Positions 1-8,840 of a stretch of 64,000 nt of DNA are shown in pieces (within the stretch, counting starts at the first letter, position 1; each line of letters starts with the position of its first letter). The stretch comes from Modicisalibacter sp033446685 (lineage in GTDB: Bacteria > Pseudomonadota > Gammaproteobacteria > Pseudomonadales > Halomonadaceae). The DNA lies in the NCBI RefSeq assembly GCF_033446685.1, contig NZ_JAWQLY010000004.1, forward strand, positions 248,001-312,000, in the 5' to 3' direction. The notes beneath the pieces were generated by a model, which saw only the letters and a list, made by a program, of their open reading frames with translations, had not been told where the DNA came from and did no database searches. A program made the position numbers and the translations under genes.

Positions 1-114
1 CTCGCTCCTGAGTGACTTCCAAGCGTTGCCTATACTACATAGCAGGATGATGGTTTCGGCTACGCTATGGATACGCAGCCTGTTTGCGCAATCGGTGATA
101 AAGGAGGTGTTTAC

Positions 115-717
115 ATGCTCACGCACGTCTGGGGACTGCTGGCGCACCCGAACCGGGAATGGAGACAGATCCAGAGCGAACGGGAGACGCTGACCCACCT
201 CTATGCTCACCACGTACTGGCGCTGGCGGCGATCCCGGTGGTGTGCGCCTTCATCGGTACGACCCAGGTCGGCTGGGATTACGGGGGTGGGGAAACGATA
301 CGCCTTTCATATCTGGACGCCTTTTTCGCTGGGGTCGCCTTCTACGTCACCATCCTGGCCGCCGTGGGCTTGATGGGCGTGGTCATCCATTGGCTGGCAC
401 GGCGCTATTCCAAACCGCCCAGTCGGCGCAGTTGCATCATCTTCGCCGGCTACGTGGCGACGCCAATGTTCGTGTGTGGGCTGGTCGCACTTTACCCGCT
501 GCTCTGGCTGTGCTCGCTGGCGATTATTGTCGGTCTCTGTTACAGCGCCTACCTGCTCTATGTCGGCATCCCGGCCTTTCTGGGCATTAGCAATGAGGAG
601 GGTTTTATCGTCACCGGGTCGACACTGGGGATTGGCGTGCTGGTCCTCGAGGCGCTACTGGGCATCACCGTGCTGCTCTGGGGCTACGGAGCTCGGCTGC
701 TGGGGGTCGAGCTATGA
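115..717 (+). CDS. Yip1-family multi-pass membrane protein
   Basis: About 200 residues with five hydrophobic segments separated by short loops, the layout of Yip1-domain inner-membrane proteins of unknown role. The N-terminus MLTHVWGLLAHPNREW matches the cytoplasmic start usual in proteobacterial members (WxLLxxPxxEW). I start at 115 and not at the in-frame ATG at 67, because a strong AAGGAGG lies 6-7 bases before 115 and the extra 16 residues look non-coding. It stands alone and converges on holA, with a shared hairpin between them. No catalytic residues are visible, so a role in membrane organisation is only inferred from the family. Confidence 0.8.
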   Translation: MLTHVWGLLAHPNREWRQIQSERETLTHLYAHHVLALAAIPVVCAFIGTTQVGWDYGGGETIRLSYLDAFFAGVAFYVTILAAVGLMGVVIHWLARRYSKPPSRRSCIIFAGYVATPMFVCGLVALYPLLWLCSLAIIVGLCYSAYLLYVGIPAFLGISNEEGFIVTGSTLGIGVLVLEALLGITVLLWGYGARLLGVEL

Positions 718-740
718 TGCACAGCTGCCAATTCGTACAA

Positions 741-771
741 GAAACCGGGCGTCGATGACGCCCGGTTTCTT
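741..771. terminator. Convergent intrinsic terminator between the Yip1 gene and holA
   Basis: A 13-bp perfect stem (GAAACCGGGCGTC / GACGCCCGGTTTC) closes a 3-nt loop. It sits between two converging genes and is flanked by A-rich and T-rich ends, so it could stop transcripts from either side. Confidence 0.8.
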
Positions 772-804
772 ATGCGCTCAGAGAGGGCGAGTCGTGAAGA
801 CTGC

Positions 805-1863
805 CTAACCGCTACGGTAGGTCTGCGGCAGCTCGGCGAGCAGGCCGCGCCCGCCGGCCATGGTCAGTGCGAGGTCGTTGAGCGCATCCCATACCGGTAA
901 CGCCAGGCCGCCCTTGACGGCCTGGTCGATGCGCTGAGCGAACAGCAGCAATTTATGCAGGCGACGATGGGGCAGGCGCTGCAGCGCCTGCTGGTAATTG
1001 GGGCGGCGCTTTTCGGGAATCATCGGGCGCTGCTGCTTGCAGGCGTGCTCGAGGCTCTGGCCCTGTTCGAGGTGCTGTTGCAGCGAGAGCAGCGTACGCA
1101 TCTCGCGACTCAGCGCCCACAGCACCACCGGTGCCTCGATGCCTTCGCTGCGCAGGCCACGTACGATACGCACGGCGCGTTCGCGTTCGCCGCGCAGGCA
1201 GGCCTCGGTCAACGTGAAGACATCGTAGCGGGCGCTGTCCTCGACGCCCGTGGCGATCGCCTCGGCGTTGAGTCGTGCGCCGGGAGGCTGCAGCAGGGAA
1301 AGCTTCTGCAATTCCTGGTCGGCGGCGAGCAGGTTGCCCTCGGTGCGCTCGCCGAGCAACCGGGCGGCGTCCATGTCGAGCTGGAGTCCGTAGCGAGTGG
1401 CCCGATCGCGCATCCAGAAGCCCAGCCGCGAATGATCGACCGGCCACACCGGAACGAACACGCCGAGCTTGTCGAGCGCCTTGAACCACTTGCTCTGCTG
1501 TTGCTTGCGATCGAGCCGGCCCGCCGAGATCAGCAGCACATCCTCGCTGCCGGGGGCCTGGGCGGCAAACGCTTCCAGCGCCTTGCCGCCTTCCTGGCCG
1601 GGGGCCTGGTCGCCGAGTCGCAACTCGATGAGCTTGCTGGTGGCGAACAGCGACATGCTGGCGGCGGACTCGGTAAGCCGCCCCCACTGAAAACCGGGCT
1701 CGACATGCAGCACCTCGCGCTCCTCGATGCCGCGTTCGCGGGCCACCTTCCTGACCTCGTCGCAGGCGTCGCGCTGAATCAGCGGCTCATCGCCGGCGAC
1801 GATGACCACCGGCGGCAGTTTCTTGGCCAGTGTCTCGGGCAGCTTGTCGGGGAAGACCTTCAC
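805..1863 (-). CDS. holA: DNA polymerase III delta subunit
   Basis: 352 residues, the usual length of HolA, the clamp-loader subunit that opens the beta sliding clamp. The N-terminal nucleotide-fold region carries the family signature PPVVIVAGDEPLIQRDACD (residues 17-35), followed by the helical lid and collar domains. The start is GTG, overlapping the lptE stop as GTGA, so it is translationally coupled to lptE. The order leuS-lptE-holA is the conserved gammaproteobacterial arrangement, which supports the call. Confidence 0.95.
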   Translation of the reverse strand: MKVFPDKLPETLAKKLPPVVIVAGDEPLIQRDACDEVRKVARERGIEEREVLHVEPGFQWGRLTESAASMSLFATSKLIELRLGDQAPGQEGGKALEAFAAQAPGSEDVLLISAGRLDRKQQQSKWFKALDKLGVFVPVWPVDHSRLGFWMRDRATRYGLQLDMDAARLLGERTEGNLLAADQELQKLSLLQPPGARLNAEAIATGVEDSARYDVFTLTEACLRGERERAVRIVRGLRSEGIEAPVVLWALSREMRTLLSLQQHLEQGQSLEHACKQQRPMIPEKRRPNYQQALQRLPHRRLHKLLLFAQRIDQAVKGGLALPVWDALNDLALTMAGGRGLLAELPQTYRSG

Positions 1864-2369
1864 CGCGCGGCGTCCAGGTTGCTCAGCCGGTCGATCAGGC
1901 GCTGGGCGGCGTCGCGGCGCAGCGCTTCGAGCGCCTGCTCGCGATCGTCGTCCCGGGTCAGCAGCTCATCGTCGTTGGCCCTGAAGGTGGTGGCTACCTG
2001 TACTTGCTGCTGGTCGAGCAGGTAGGCATTGTCGGCGGTGCGCTGGACCGAGAAAGGCGCCTCGAGTTGCAGCTCGATCTCGTGGGTGCCGCTATTGCCG
2101 CCGCTCAGATCGATCTCCTGAATGCGCTCTTCGCCGAGATTGAGGCGCAGCGGCGCTGCATCGCTCAGTTCGATACCGGCGTCGCGCAGCGCACGGCTCA
2201 CGCTGTCGCTGAGCGCCGAGGGTGTCGCTGCCAGCGCCAGGCGCTCGATGCCGAGGTTTTGCGTGGCCCCGGTGCCGCGCAGATGAAAGCCGCAGCCGGG
2301 CAGGGCGGCAATGCTGGCGCCGACCAGGGCGACGCTCAGGGTACGGGCGAGAAAGGTGCGGCGCTTCAC
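1860..2369 (-). CDS. lptE: LPS-assembly lipoprotein LptE
   Basis: 169 residues. A twin-arginine-like basic start is followed by a hydrophobic stretch and lipobox LPGC, with the lipidated Cys at 26 followed by GFHLRG, the LptE hallmark. LptE plugs the LptD barrel that delivers LPS to the outer leaflet of the outer membrane. The start is GTG with AAGGAG just upstream. It is 50 nt from the leuS stop and overlaps holA by 4 nt, so the three genes are probably one transcript. Confidence 0.95.
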   Translation of the reverse strand: MKRRTFLARTLSVALVGASIAALPGCGFHLRGTGATQNLGIERLALAATPSALSDSVSRALRDAGIELSDAAPLRLNLGEERIQEIDLSGGNSGTHEIELQLEAPFSVQRTADNAYLLDQQQVQVATTFRANDDELLTRDDDREQALEALRRDAAQRLIDRLSNLDAAR

Positions 2370-2419
2370 GGCTAGCTCCTTGCATTGTGGTTATCGGCAC
2401 GCGCTCTGGGTGGCCACGA

Positions 2420-5014
2420 TCAATTGGCGACGATGTTGACCAGCTTGCCCGGCACCACGATCACCTTGCGCAGTGTCTTGCCCTCGATGTGCCGCTGGAC
2501 GTTCTCGTTGGCCAGCGCTGCGGCCTCGACGGCGTCCTTGGCTGTGTCGGGGGCGATCTCGATGCGCGCGCGCAGCTTGCCGTTGACCTGCACGGCGAGC
2601 TCGAGGCTATCCTTGACCAGCGCACGCTCGTCGAGCTCGGGCCAGCGGGCATCGATGGCCGGTTCGCGATGGCCGAGTGCCTGCCACAGCGCATGGCAGG
2701 CATGCGGCGTGATCGGGGCGAGCAGCAGCACGCAGGCCTCGACCGCCTCGCGGGCCACGGCCAGGCTCTGCGGGCTAGCGTAGCCGCTCTCGCTATGGAA
2801 ACGGCCGAGTGCATTGGTCAGTTCCATCACCGCGGCGATGGCGGTGTTGAAGGTAGTGCGCCGACCGATGTCGTCGCTGGCCTTCTTGATGGTTTCGTGG
2901 GTCTTGCGGCGCAGCCCCTTCTGCGTGTCATCGAGCGCCTGAGGGGCGAGCGCCGGTACGGCTCCGGCGCTTTCCTCGGCGGCCAGATGGTCGGCGACCA
3001 GCTTCCACAGGCGCTTCATGAAGCGATGCGCACCCTCGACGCCGGCGTCGGACCACTCCAGCGATTGCTCCGGCGGGGCGGCGAACATCATGAACAGGCG
3101 CACGGTGTCGGCGCCGAAGCGATCGATCATCGCCTGCGGATCGACACCGTTGTTCTTCGACTTGGCCATCTTCTCGATGCCGCCCATCTGTACCGGCTGG
3201 CCGTCGCTCTTCAACACCGCGCTGACCGGGCGGCCCTTGTCGTCGCGCTTGACCTCGACGTCGGCGGGATTGAACCAGTCCTTGCCGCCGTTGTCGGCCT
3301 CGCGAGAGAACGTCTCGGCGATCACCATGCCCTGGGTCAGCAGGCGCTGGAACGGCTCGTCGCTTTGGATCAGCCCGAAGTCGCGCATCAGCTTGTGGAA
3401 GAAGCGCGCGTAGAGCAGATGCAGGATGGCGTGTTCGATGCCACCGATGTACAGATCCACCGGCAGCCAATAATCGGCGCGCTCGTCGAGCATCGCCTCG
3501 AGGTTGTCGGCGCAGGCGAAGCGCGCGTAGTACCAGGACGATTCCATGAAGGTATCGAAGGTGTCGGTCTCGCGGGTCCAGCCATCGCCCAGGTCGTAGA
3601 ATTCCGGCATCTTCTTGAGCGGCGAGCCGCTGGCGTCGACCTCGACCTCCATCGGCAGGGCGACCGGCAGTTCCTCGTTGGTCAGCGCCACGGTCTGGCC
3701 CTCGGGCCCGTACTTGACCGGGATCGGCGCGCCCCAGTAGCGCTGGCGGGCGACGCCCCAGTCACGCAGCCGGAAGTTGGTCTTGACCGTGCCGCGGCCG
3801 TCGGACTCGAGCCGGGCGGCGATTGCCTGGAAGGCGGCATCGAAGTCGAGGCCGTCGAACTCGCCGGAATTGATCAGCGCGCCATGGTCGACATAAGCAC
3901 CTTGGCTGAGATCCGGAGCGTCGCCACGTTCGTCGGCGATCACCGCGACGATCGGCAGGTCGTACTTGGTGGCGAATTCCCAGTCGCGCTGGTCGTGCCC
4001 GGGAACGGCCATCACCGCGCCGGTGCCGTATTCCATTAGTACGAAGTTGGCGACATAGATCGGCACTTCGTTACCGGTCAGCGGGTGGCGCGCGGTGAAA
4101 CCGGTGTCGCGGCCGCGCTTCTCCATGGTCGCCAGGTCGGCTTCCGAGGTGCCGCCGCGAGCGCATTCCTCGAGGAAGCCTGCCAGCGAAGGGTCTCGCT
4201 CGGCAGCGGCCCTGGCCAGCGGATGGCTGGCAGCGACGGCGACGTAGGTCACCCCCATCAGCGTGTCGGGGCGGGTGGTGTAGACATCCAGCGTCTCGTC
4301 ACGGCCGCTGACGTCGAAGCTCAGCTCGACCCCGCGCGACTTGCCGATCCAGTTGCGCTGCATGGTCTTGACCTGCTCGGGCCAGTCGACATGGTCGAGA
4401 TCGGCGAGCAGTTCCTCGGCATAATCGGTGATCTTGAGGAACCACAGCGGGATCTCCTTGCGCTCGACCAGCGCGCCGGAGCGCCAGCCACGCCCGTCGA
4501 TCACCTGTTCGTTGGCGAGCACGGTGTTGTCCACCGGGTCCCAGTTGACCGCGGCCATCTTCTTGTAGACCAGCCCCTTGTCGACCAGGCGGGCGAAGAA
4601 CCACTGCTCCCAGCGATAGTAGTCGACGTCGCAGGTGGCGAATTCGCGGCTCCAGTCGTAGGCGAAGCCCAACGCCTTGAGCTGGCGGCGCATGTAGTCG
4701 ATGTTCTGGTAGGTCCAGTCCCCGGGCGGCACGCGGTTCTTGATCGCGGCGTTCTCCGCCGGCATGCCGAAGGCGTCCCAGCCCATCGGCTGCATGACGT
4801 TCTTGCCCTGCATGCGCTGATAGCGCGAGACCACGTCGCCGATGGTGTAATTACGCACATGCCCCATGTGCAGCTTGCCGCTGGGGTAGGGGAACATCGA
4901 CAGGCAGTAGAATTTCTCGCGATTGGCGTCCTCGACGGCCTTGAAGCATTGGTTCTTGTCCCAGTAGGTCTGGGCGGCCGATTCGATCGCGTGGGGCTGG
5001 TACTGAGTGTCCAT
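2420..5014 (-). CDS. leuS: Leucyl-tRNA synthetase
   Basis: 864 residues, normal for bacterial LeuRS. Class I motifs are clear: the HIGH equivalent HMGH in the segment PSGKLHMGHVRNYT near residue 40, the CP1 editing domain in the middle (about 220-420), and the KMSKS equivalent around residue 620, which reads KMAKSKNNG. The start at 5014 gives MDTQYQPHAIE, a standard LeuRS N-terminus; the open frame upstream to 5170 is Arg-rich and looks untranslated. It charges tRNA-Leu in the cytoplasm. It heads the leftward leuS-lptE-holA operon and is divergent from the YbeL homologue. Confidence 0.97.
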   Translation of the reverse strand: MDTQYQPHAIESAAQTYWDKNQCFKAVEDANREKFYCLSMFPYPSGKLHMGHVRNYTIGDVVSRYQRMQGKNVMQPMGWDAFGMPAENAAIKNRVPPGDWTYQNIDYMRRQLKALGFAYDWSREFATCDVDYYRWEQWFFARLVDKGLVYKKMAAVNWDPVDNTVLANEQVIDGRGWRSGALVERKEIPLWFLKITDYAEELLADLDHVDWPEQVKTMQRNWIGKSRGVELSFDVSGRDETLDVYTTRPDTLMGVTYVAVAASHPLARAAAERDPSLAGFLEECARGGTSEADLATMEKRGRDTGFTARHPLTGNEVPIYVANFVLMEYGTGAVMAVPGHDQRDWEFATKYDLPIVAVIADERGDAPDLSQGAYVDHGALINSGEFDGLDFDAAFQAIAARLESDGRGTVKTNFRLRDWGVARQRYWGAPIPVKYGPEGQTVALTNEELPVALPMEVEVDASGSPLKKMPEFYDLGDGWTRETDTFDTFMESSWYYARFACADNLEAMLDERADYWLPVDLYIGGIEHAILHLLYARFFHKLMRDFGLIQSDEPFQRLLTQGMVIAETFSREADNGGKDWFNPADVEVKRDDKGRPVSAVLKSDGQPVQMGGIEKMAKSKNNGVDPQAMIDRFGADTVRLFMMFAAPPEQSLEWSDAGVEGAHRFMKRLWKLVADHLAAEESAGAVPALAPQALDDTQKGLRRKTHETIKKASDDIGRRTTFNTAIAAVMELTNALGRFHSESGYASPQSLAVAREAVEACVLLLAPITPHACHALWQALGHREPAIDARWPELDERALVKDSLELAVQVNGKLRARIEIAPDTAKDAVEAAALANENVQRHIEGKTLRKVIVVPGKLVNIVAN

Positions 5015-5313
5015 CGTTTGCGCGGGGCACCTTGCGTTGGGGAATCGAGGATTCCTTGGGCTCGTGATTCGCAGCACCGGGCGCCGGTGCCGACCTGATC
5101 GGTGGCGTCGGCTCGACCCGACGAGCGGGGAGCGCGACGAAACCGCTGGAGATAACACCCTGCCACACAATGTGTTAGAAAATTAATGGTGGCAGGCATG
5201 GAATATCGTGAATGCAGGCCCAAGGATACCCCAAGACGTGCATGGGCAGGTAGGGCCGCCGGCAAGGCCGGCCACTGTAAGGCCAGCACCCGAGAATCGA
5301 TAGGAGAGGCGCC

Positions 5314-5838
5314 ATGAGTGACGACAATCAACAGGATCGGCGACTGCACGACGCCTACGAGCGCGTGCTGCACCGCATGCGCGACGGTGCCGACGAGCTC
5401 TCCTGGGAGCGGCTGCAACATGAGCTCGATGAAGCGGTGGCCTTCGAAGTCGAGGTGGAGGAGTTCACCAAGGATGAGATGTCGTTGCTGCGAGCCTGGG
5501 TCGAGCGCGACTTGAAGGACCTGCGTCGCTATCTGGCCGCCGGTGGCAGTGGTGTGGCCAGCTGGCTGGGCATCGACCTGAGCGTGCTGTCCCGCAAGGT
5601 CAGCGAGGCGCTGTTGTCGATCGCCGATCGCAGCGTGATCGAGCGCGAACGCTTCGAGGATGACCTGGAAGCCGCACGCGCCGATTACGTCGAGGGCGAA
5701 CTGGCCGCGCCGGGACGCATGGCTTGCGTGCATTGCGGGGAGACACTGGCACTGGAGCGGGTCACCCGGCTCGAGCCCTGTCACGCCTGTGGGCATCGCT
5801 ATTTCGAGCGCGCACCGGCTAGCGGCGCGGCCGAGTGA
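5314..5838 (+). CDS. YbeL-like zinc-ribbon protein (DUF1451)
   Basis: 174 acidic, helical residues with a C-terminal zinc ribbon made of two CxxC pairs (CVHCGE about 137-142 and CHACGH about 157-162). This matches the DUF1451/YbeL family, which in Escherichia coli also lies beside leuS. Function is unknown. The start is supported by ATAGGAGAGG just upstream. The 299-nt divergent gap to leuS (5015-5313) must hold both promoters; it contains an ACACAATGTGT palindrome near 5165 but no clear box pair that I would defend. Confidence 0.85.
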   Translation: MSDDNQQDRRLHDAYERVLHRMRDGADELSWERLQHELDEAVAFEVEVEEFTKDEMSLLRAWVERDLKDLRRYLAAGGSGVASWLGIDLSVLSRKVSEALLSIADRSVIERERFEDDLEAARADYVEGELAAPGRMACVHCGETLALERVTRLEPCHACGHRYFERAPASGAAE

Positions 5839-5849
5839 CTGGCTGTGAA

Positions 5850-7316
5850 TCAGCGCCGCCGGGCTCGGCGCAAGCGTAGCCCGGGGGCGAGCATCAAGGC
5901 GGCGAGCAGCCAGGTCGGCCAGCTGCCGGTGCGCGTGAAGGGCGTTTCGCCCTGCATGGTGCGAACCTCGCCGACCACCTGCGCGGTTTCGAACTGCGGT
6001 GCGCGATGGGTGACTTGCCCCTGGGGATCGATTATCGCGGTGACCCCATTGCTGGTGGCGCGCATTACGTAACGGCCGTTCTCGAGCGCTCTGAGACGGG
6101 CCATCTGCAAGTGTTGCAGCGGCCCGATGGAGCCCCCGAACCAGGTATCGTTGGAGACCGTCAGCAGTACCCCGGCCTGGCGCGCCCGACTCGCCACCAG
6201 ATCGGGGTAGATGATCTCGTAGCAGATCGCCGTGCCGATGCTCAGGCCGGCCGCGTTGATCGGTTGCTGGTCATGCGCGCCGGCCGAGAAACTCGACATC
6301 GGCAGGTCGAAGAACGCGATGATGCCGCGCAACAGCCACTCCAGCGGCATGAATTCGCCGAACGGCACCAGATGCTCCTTGCGATAGCGCCCCTGGCTAT
6401 CGCCGAAAGCGATCACCGCATTGTAGTAGTCGCCCTGTTCGTCGCGTTCGACGATGCCCGTCAGCAGTGCCGCATCGGTGGGCAGCGTCGCCTGGATGCG
6501 TTCGAGCAGCGGCTGGGCCTGTCGCTCGAACATCGGCAGCGCGGTTTCCGGCCAGACGATCAACTGGATATCGTCTTCGAGGCTGCGGGTCAGACGGGTG
6601 TAGGTATTGGCGGCGTTGCGCTGGCCCTCGGCGGTCCATTTCATCAATTGCGGCAGATTGCCCTGCAATAGCGCCACGCGGGTCGTTTCGCCGGGCGTCG
6701 TCCATTGCCCGGGGAACGTCAGCGGCGCCAGCCACATCGCAGCCAACGGCACGAACGTCCACCAGCGTCGCCGCAGCAGTTCGACCAGTAGCGTGCCGCT
6801 GAGCGCGGTGACCAGGCTAAGTAGATAGACGCCGCCGAGCGGCGCCAGCGGTGCCAGTGGCGAGTCGACGTGTGCGCTACCCAGCAGCAGCCAGGGGAAG
6901 CCGGTGAACAGGTAGGTGCGCAGCACCTCGGCGAGCACCCACATTCCGGCGAAGCTGAGCCAGGCCAGGCGTGCTCCGGTGAAACGCCGGTAGAACCAGA
7001 ATGGCACGGCATAGAACAGCGCCAGGGCTACCGCGAACAACGCGGTCAGGAATACCGCCAGCGGCACGCCGGTGTAGCCGTAATCGTGAATCGATACGTA
7101 GATCCACGAGGTGCCCGAGCCGAACAGGCCCACGCCATAGCTCCAGCCGCGCAGTGCCGCCTGCCCCGGGGTCTGGGCGTGAAATCCGACGAACACCAGG
7201 GCGACGGCCACCGGACCCAGCCACCAGAGCTGGAATGGCGAGAAGGTCAGCGTGGTCAGACAGCCGGCGATAAGGGCGGCCAGATAGCCCATCCAGGGCC
7301 GGTAAACAGTGGGCAT
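5850..7316 (-). CDS. lnt: Apolipoprotein N-acyltransferase
   Basis: 488 residues. An N-terminal block of about six membrane segments is followed by a periplasmic nitrilase domain and a final membrane helix. The catalytic Glu-Lys-Cys triad is visible: Glu in WPETALP, Lys in KEHLVPFGEFMP and Cys in AICYEIIYPD. Lnt adds the third acyl chain to lipoproteins, completing maturation before Lol export, which includes LptE encoded nearby. Start ATG at 7316 has GGAGTG upstream. It lies downstream of corC with about 100 nt between, the same order as the E. coli ybeZYX-lnt cluster. Confidence 0.96.
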   Translation of the reverse strand: MPTVYRPWMGYLAALIAGCLTTLTFSPFQLWWLGPVAVALVFVGFHAQTPGQAALRGWSYGVGLFGSGTSWIYVSIHDYGYTGVPLAVFLTALFAVALALFYAVPFWFYRRFTGARLAWLSFAGMWVLAEVLRTYLFTGFPWLLLGSAHVDSPLAPLAPLGGVYLLSLVTALSGTLLVELLRRRWWTFVPLAAMWLAPLTFPGQWTTPGETTRVALLQGNLPQLMKWTAEGQRNAANTYTRLTRSLEDDIQLIVWPETALPMFERQAQPLLERIQATLPTDAALLTGIVERDEQGDYYNAVIAFGDSQGRYRKEHLVPFGEFMPLEWLLRGIIAFFDLPMSSFSAGAHDQQPINAAGLSIGTAICYEIIYPDLVASRARQAGVLLTVSNDTWFGGSIGPLQHLQMARLRALENGRYVMRATSNGVTAIIDPQGQVTHRAPQFETAQVVGEVRTMQGETPFTRTGSWPTWLLAALMLAPGLRLRRARRR

Positions 7317-7416
7317 TCAAGGCACTCCGTAGCGGGACGTGCCTCTTATACCAGAGCCGTTGTGCTAAGCGAAACCACCCGCCACCGGTTGGCCACCGGT
7401 CGAACCCGACAGACTC

Positions 7417-8301
7417 CTAGTCGTCGCGTTCGTCGTCGGTCACCCCTTCGGCGACCTGTTCGACCTGCAGCAGGCGGATGCGCCGGTTATCGGCGCCCAG
7501 CACGGTGAAGCGCCATTCGCCGAGGTGGGCCTGCTCGCCGCGCCGCGGCAGGTAACCGAAGCGTTGCATCACCAGTCCGCCGACGGTGTCGAACTCATCG
7601 TCGGAGAACTCGGTGTCGAAGCGTTCGTTGAAGTCGTCGATGGGGGTCAAGGCACGAATCGCGAAGCTGCCGTCACCCATGTCGCGGATATCGTCTTCCT
7701 CGTCGGTGTCGTGCTCGTCCTCGATGTCACCGACGATCTGCTCGAGGATGTCCTCGATGGTCACGATGCCCGCCGTGCCGCCATATTCGTCGACGACCAC
7801 AGCCATATGGTTGTGGGTGTCGCGGAACTCCTTGAGCAGGCTGTTGAGGCGCTTGGACTCGGGGATGAACATCGCCGGCCGGATCACTTCGCGCAAGGCG
7901 ATGCGGTCACGCTCGCCGTCGTTGACCTGCAGCAGCTGCAGCAGATCCTTGACCAGCAGTATGCCGAGCACCTCGTCAAGATTCTCGCCGATCACCGGGT
8001 AGCGCGAGTGGCCGGTTTCGAAGATGACCGGCAGGTAGTCCTCCGGGGCCTGGTCGATGCCGATGGCGGTGACCTGCGAACGCGGGATCATCACTTCGCG
8101 GGTCTGCTGATCGCTGATCTGGAAGGCGCCCTCGATGATCGTCAGGGCGTCCGGATCCAGGCGCAGCTTGGCGGCGGCCTCGCGCAGGAAAACCAGCAAT
8201 TCGTCGCGCGAATTGGGTTCGTCGGAATCGCTGGAAAAGGCATTGAACAACTTCTCGAGCCAGGACTTGCCGCCCTGGCTGCTCGATCGGTCTTCGCTCA
8301 T
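7417..8301 (-). CDS. corC: CorC/YbeX-type CBS-domain protein
   Basis: 294 residues: a low-complexity N-terminus, tandem CBS domains (about 60-190, starting REVMIPRSQVTAI), then a C-terminal transporter-associated CorC_HlyC domain with the DTVGGLVMQRFGYLPRRGE motif. Family members are linked to Mg/Co efflux in the older literature and to ribosome function by genetics. It overlaps ybeY by ATGA, indicating coupled translation in the ybeZ-ybeY-corC operon. Confidence 0.93.
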   Translation of the reverse strand: MSEDRSSSQGGKSWLEKLFNAFSSDSDEPNSRDELLVFLREAAAKLRLDPDALTIIEGAFQISDQQTREVMIPRSQVTAIGIDQAPEDYLPVIFETGHSRYPVIGENLDEVLGILLVKDLLQLLQVNDGERDRIALREVIRPAMFIPESKRLNSLLKEFRDTHNHMAVVVDEYGGTAGIVTIEDILEQIVGDIEDEHDTDEEDDIRDMGDGSFAIRALTPIDDFNERFDTEFSDDEFDTVGGLVMQRFGYLPRRGEQAHLGEWRFTVLGADNRRIRLLQVEQVAEGVTDDERDD

Positions 8302-8840
8302 GCGTCGGGTCTCGTGTCCTCGCTGTCACGCTCGTCATCGGCAAGCGCATAGGGATCGGGGATGCCGAAGCCATCGAGAACGGCGCGCTCGAGGGCCTCC
8401 ATGATCTCGGCTTCAGCCTCATCTATATGGTCGTAACCCAATAAATGCAAGGTGCCGTGGATCACCAAATGGGCGTAGTGATCGGCCAGCGGCTTGTGCT
8501 GCTGGCGGGCTTCGCGACGCATGGTCGGATGACTGATCACCAGGTCGCCGAGCAGCGGCAGGTCGATGCCGGGCGGCGCCTCGAAGGGGAATGAAAGTAC
8601 ATTGGTAGGTCGATCCTTGCCGCGGTAGTCGCGATTGAGCGCTTGGCTTTCGTCGTCATCGACCAGCCGGATGGTCAGCTCCGGCGCCGCTGGCGCAGCG
8701 ATGGTGGGCTGTCCCGAGACACGCGCATGCTCGGCGAGGGTCGCCGCGACCCAACGGCTCAGCGCCTCGACGCCGGGCAGCTCAGCGTTGCGCTCGGTGG
8801 CCAGTTGCAGGTCGATCAGCGGCCCAGGGTCGTCGTTCAT
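8298..8840 (-). CDS. ybeY: Endoribonuclease YbeY (rRNA maturation factor)
   Basis: 180 residues, with the zinc-binding signature HGTLHLLGYDH (residues about 128-138) that defines the UPF0054/YbeY metalloprotein family. YbeY acts in 16S rRNA 3-prime maturation and 70S quality control. The N-terminal extension is slightly longer than in E. coli (155 aa). It overlaps ybeZ upstream and corC downstream by 4 nt each, the standard arrangement. Confidence 0.95.
   Translation of the reverse strand: MNDDPGPLIDLQLATERNAELPGVEALSRWVAATLAEHARVSGQPTIAAPAAPELTIRLVDDDESQALNRDYRGKDRPTNVLSFPFEAPPGIDLPLLGDLVISHPTMRREARQQHKPLADHYAHLVIHGTLHLLGYDHIDEAEAEIMEALERAVLDGFGIPDPYALADDERDSEDTRPDA

Noticed and set aside
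2222..4039. Long plus-strand frame of 605 codons opposite leuS
   Set aside because: Low-complexity Arg/Ala/Gly/Leu-rich translation without family features; a GC-rich shadow of leuS.
5014..5170. Longer leuS start
   Set aside because: The extra 52 residues are Arg-rich and absent from LeuRS.
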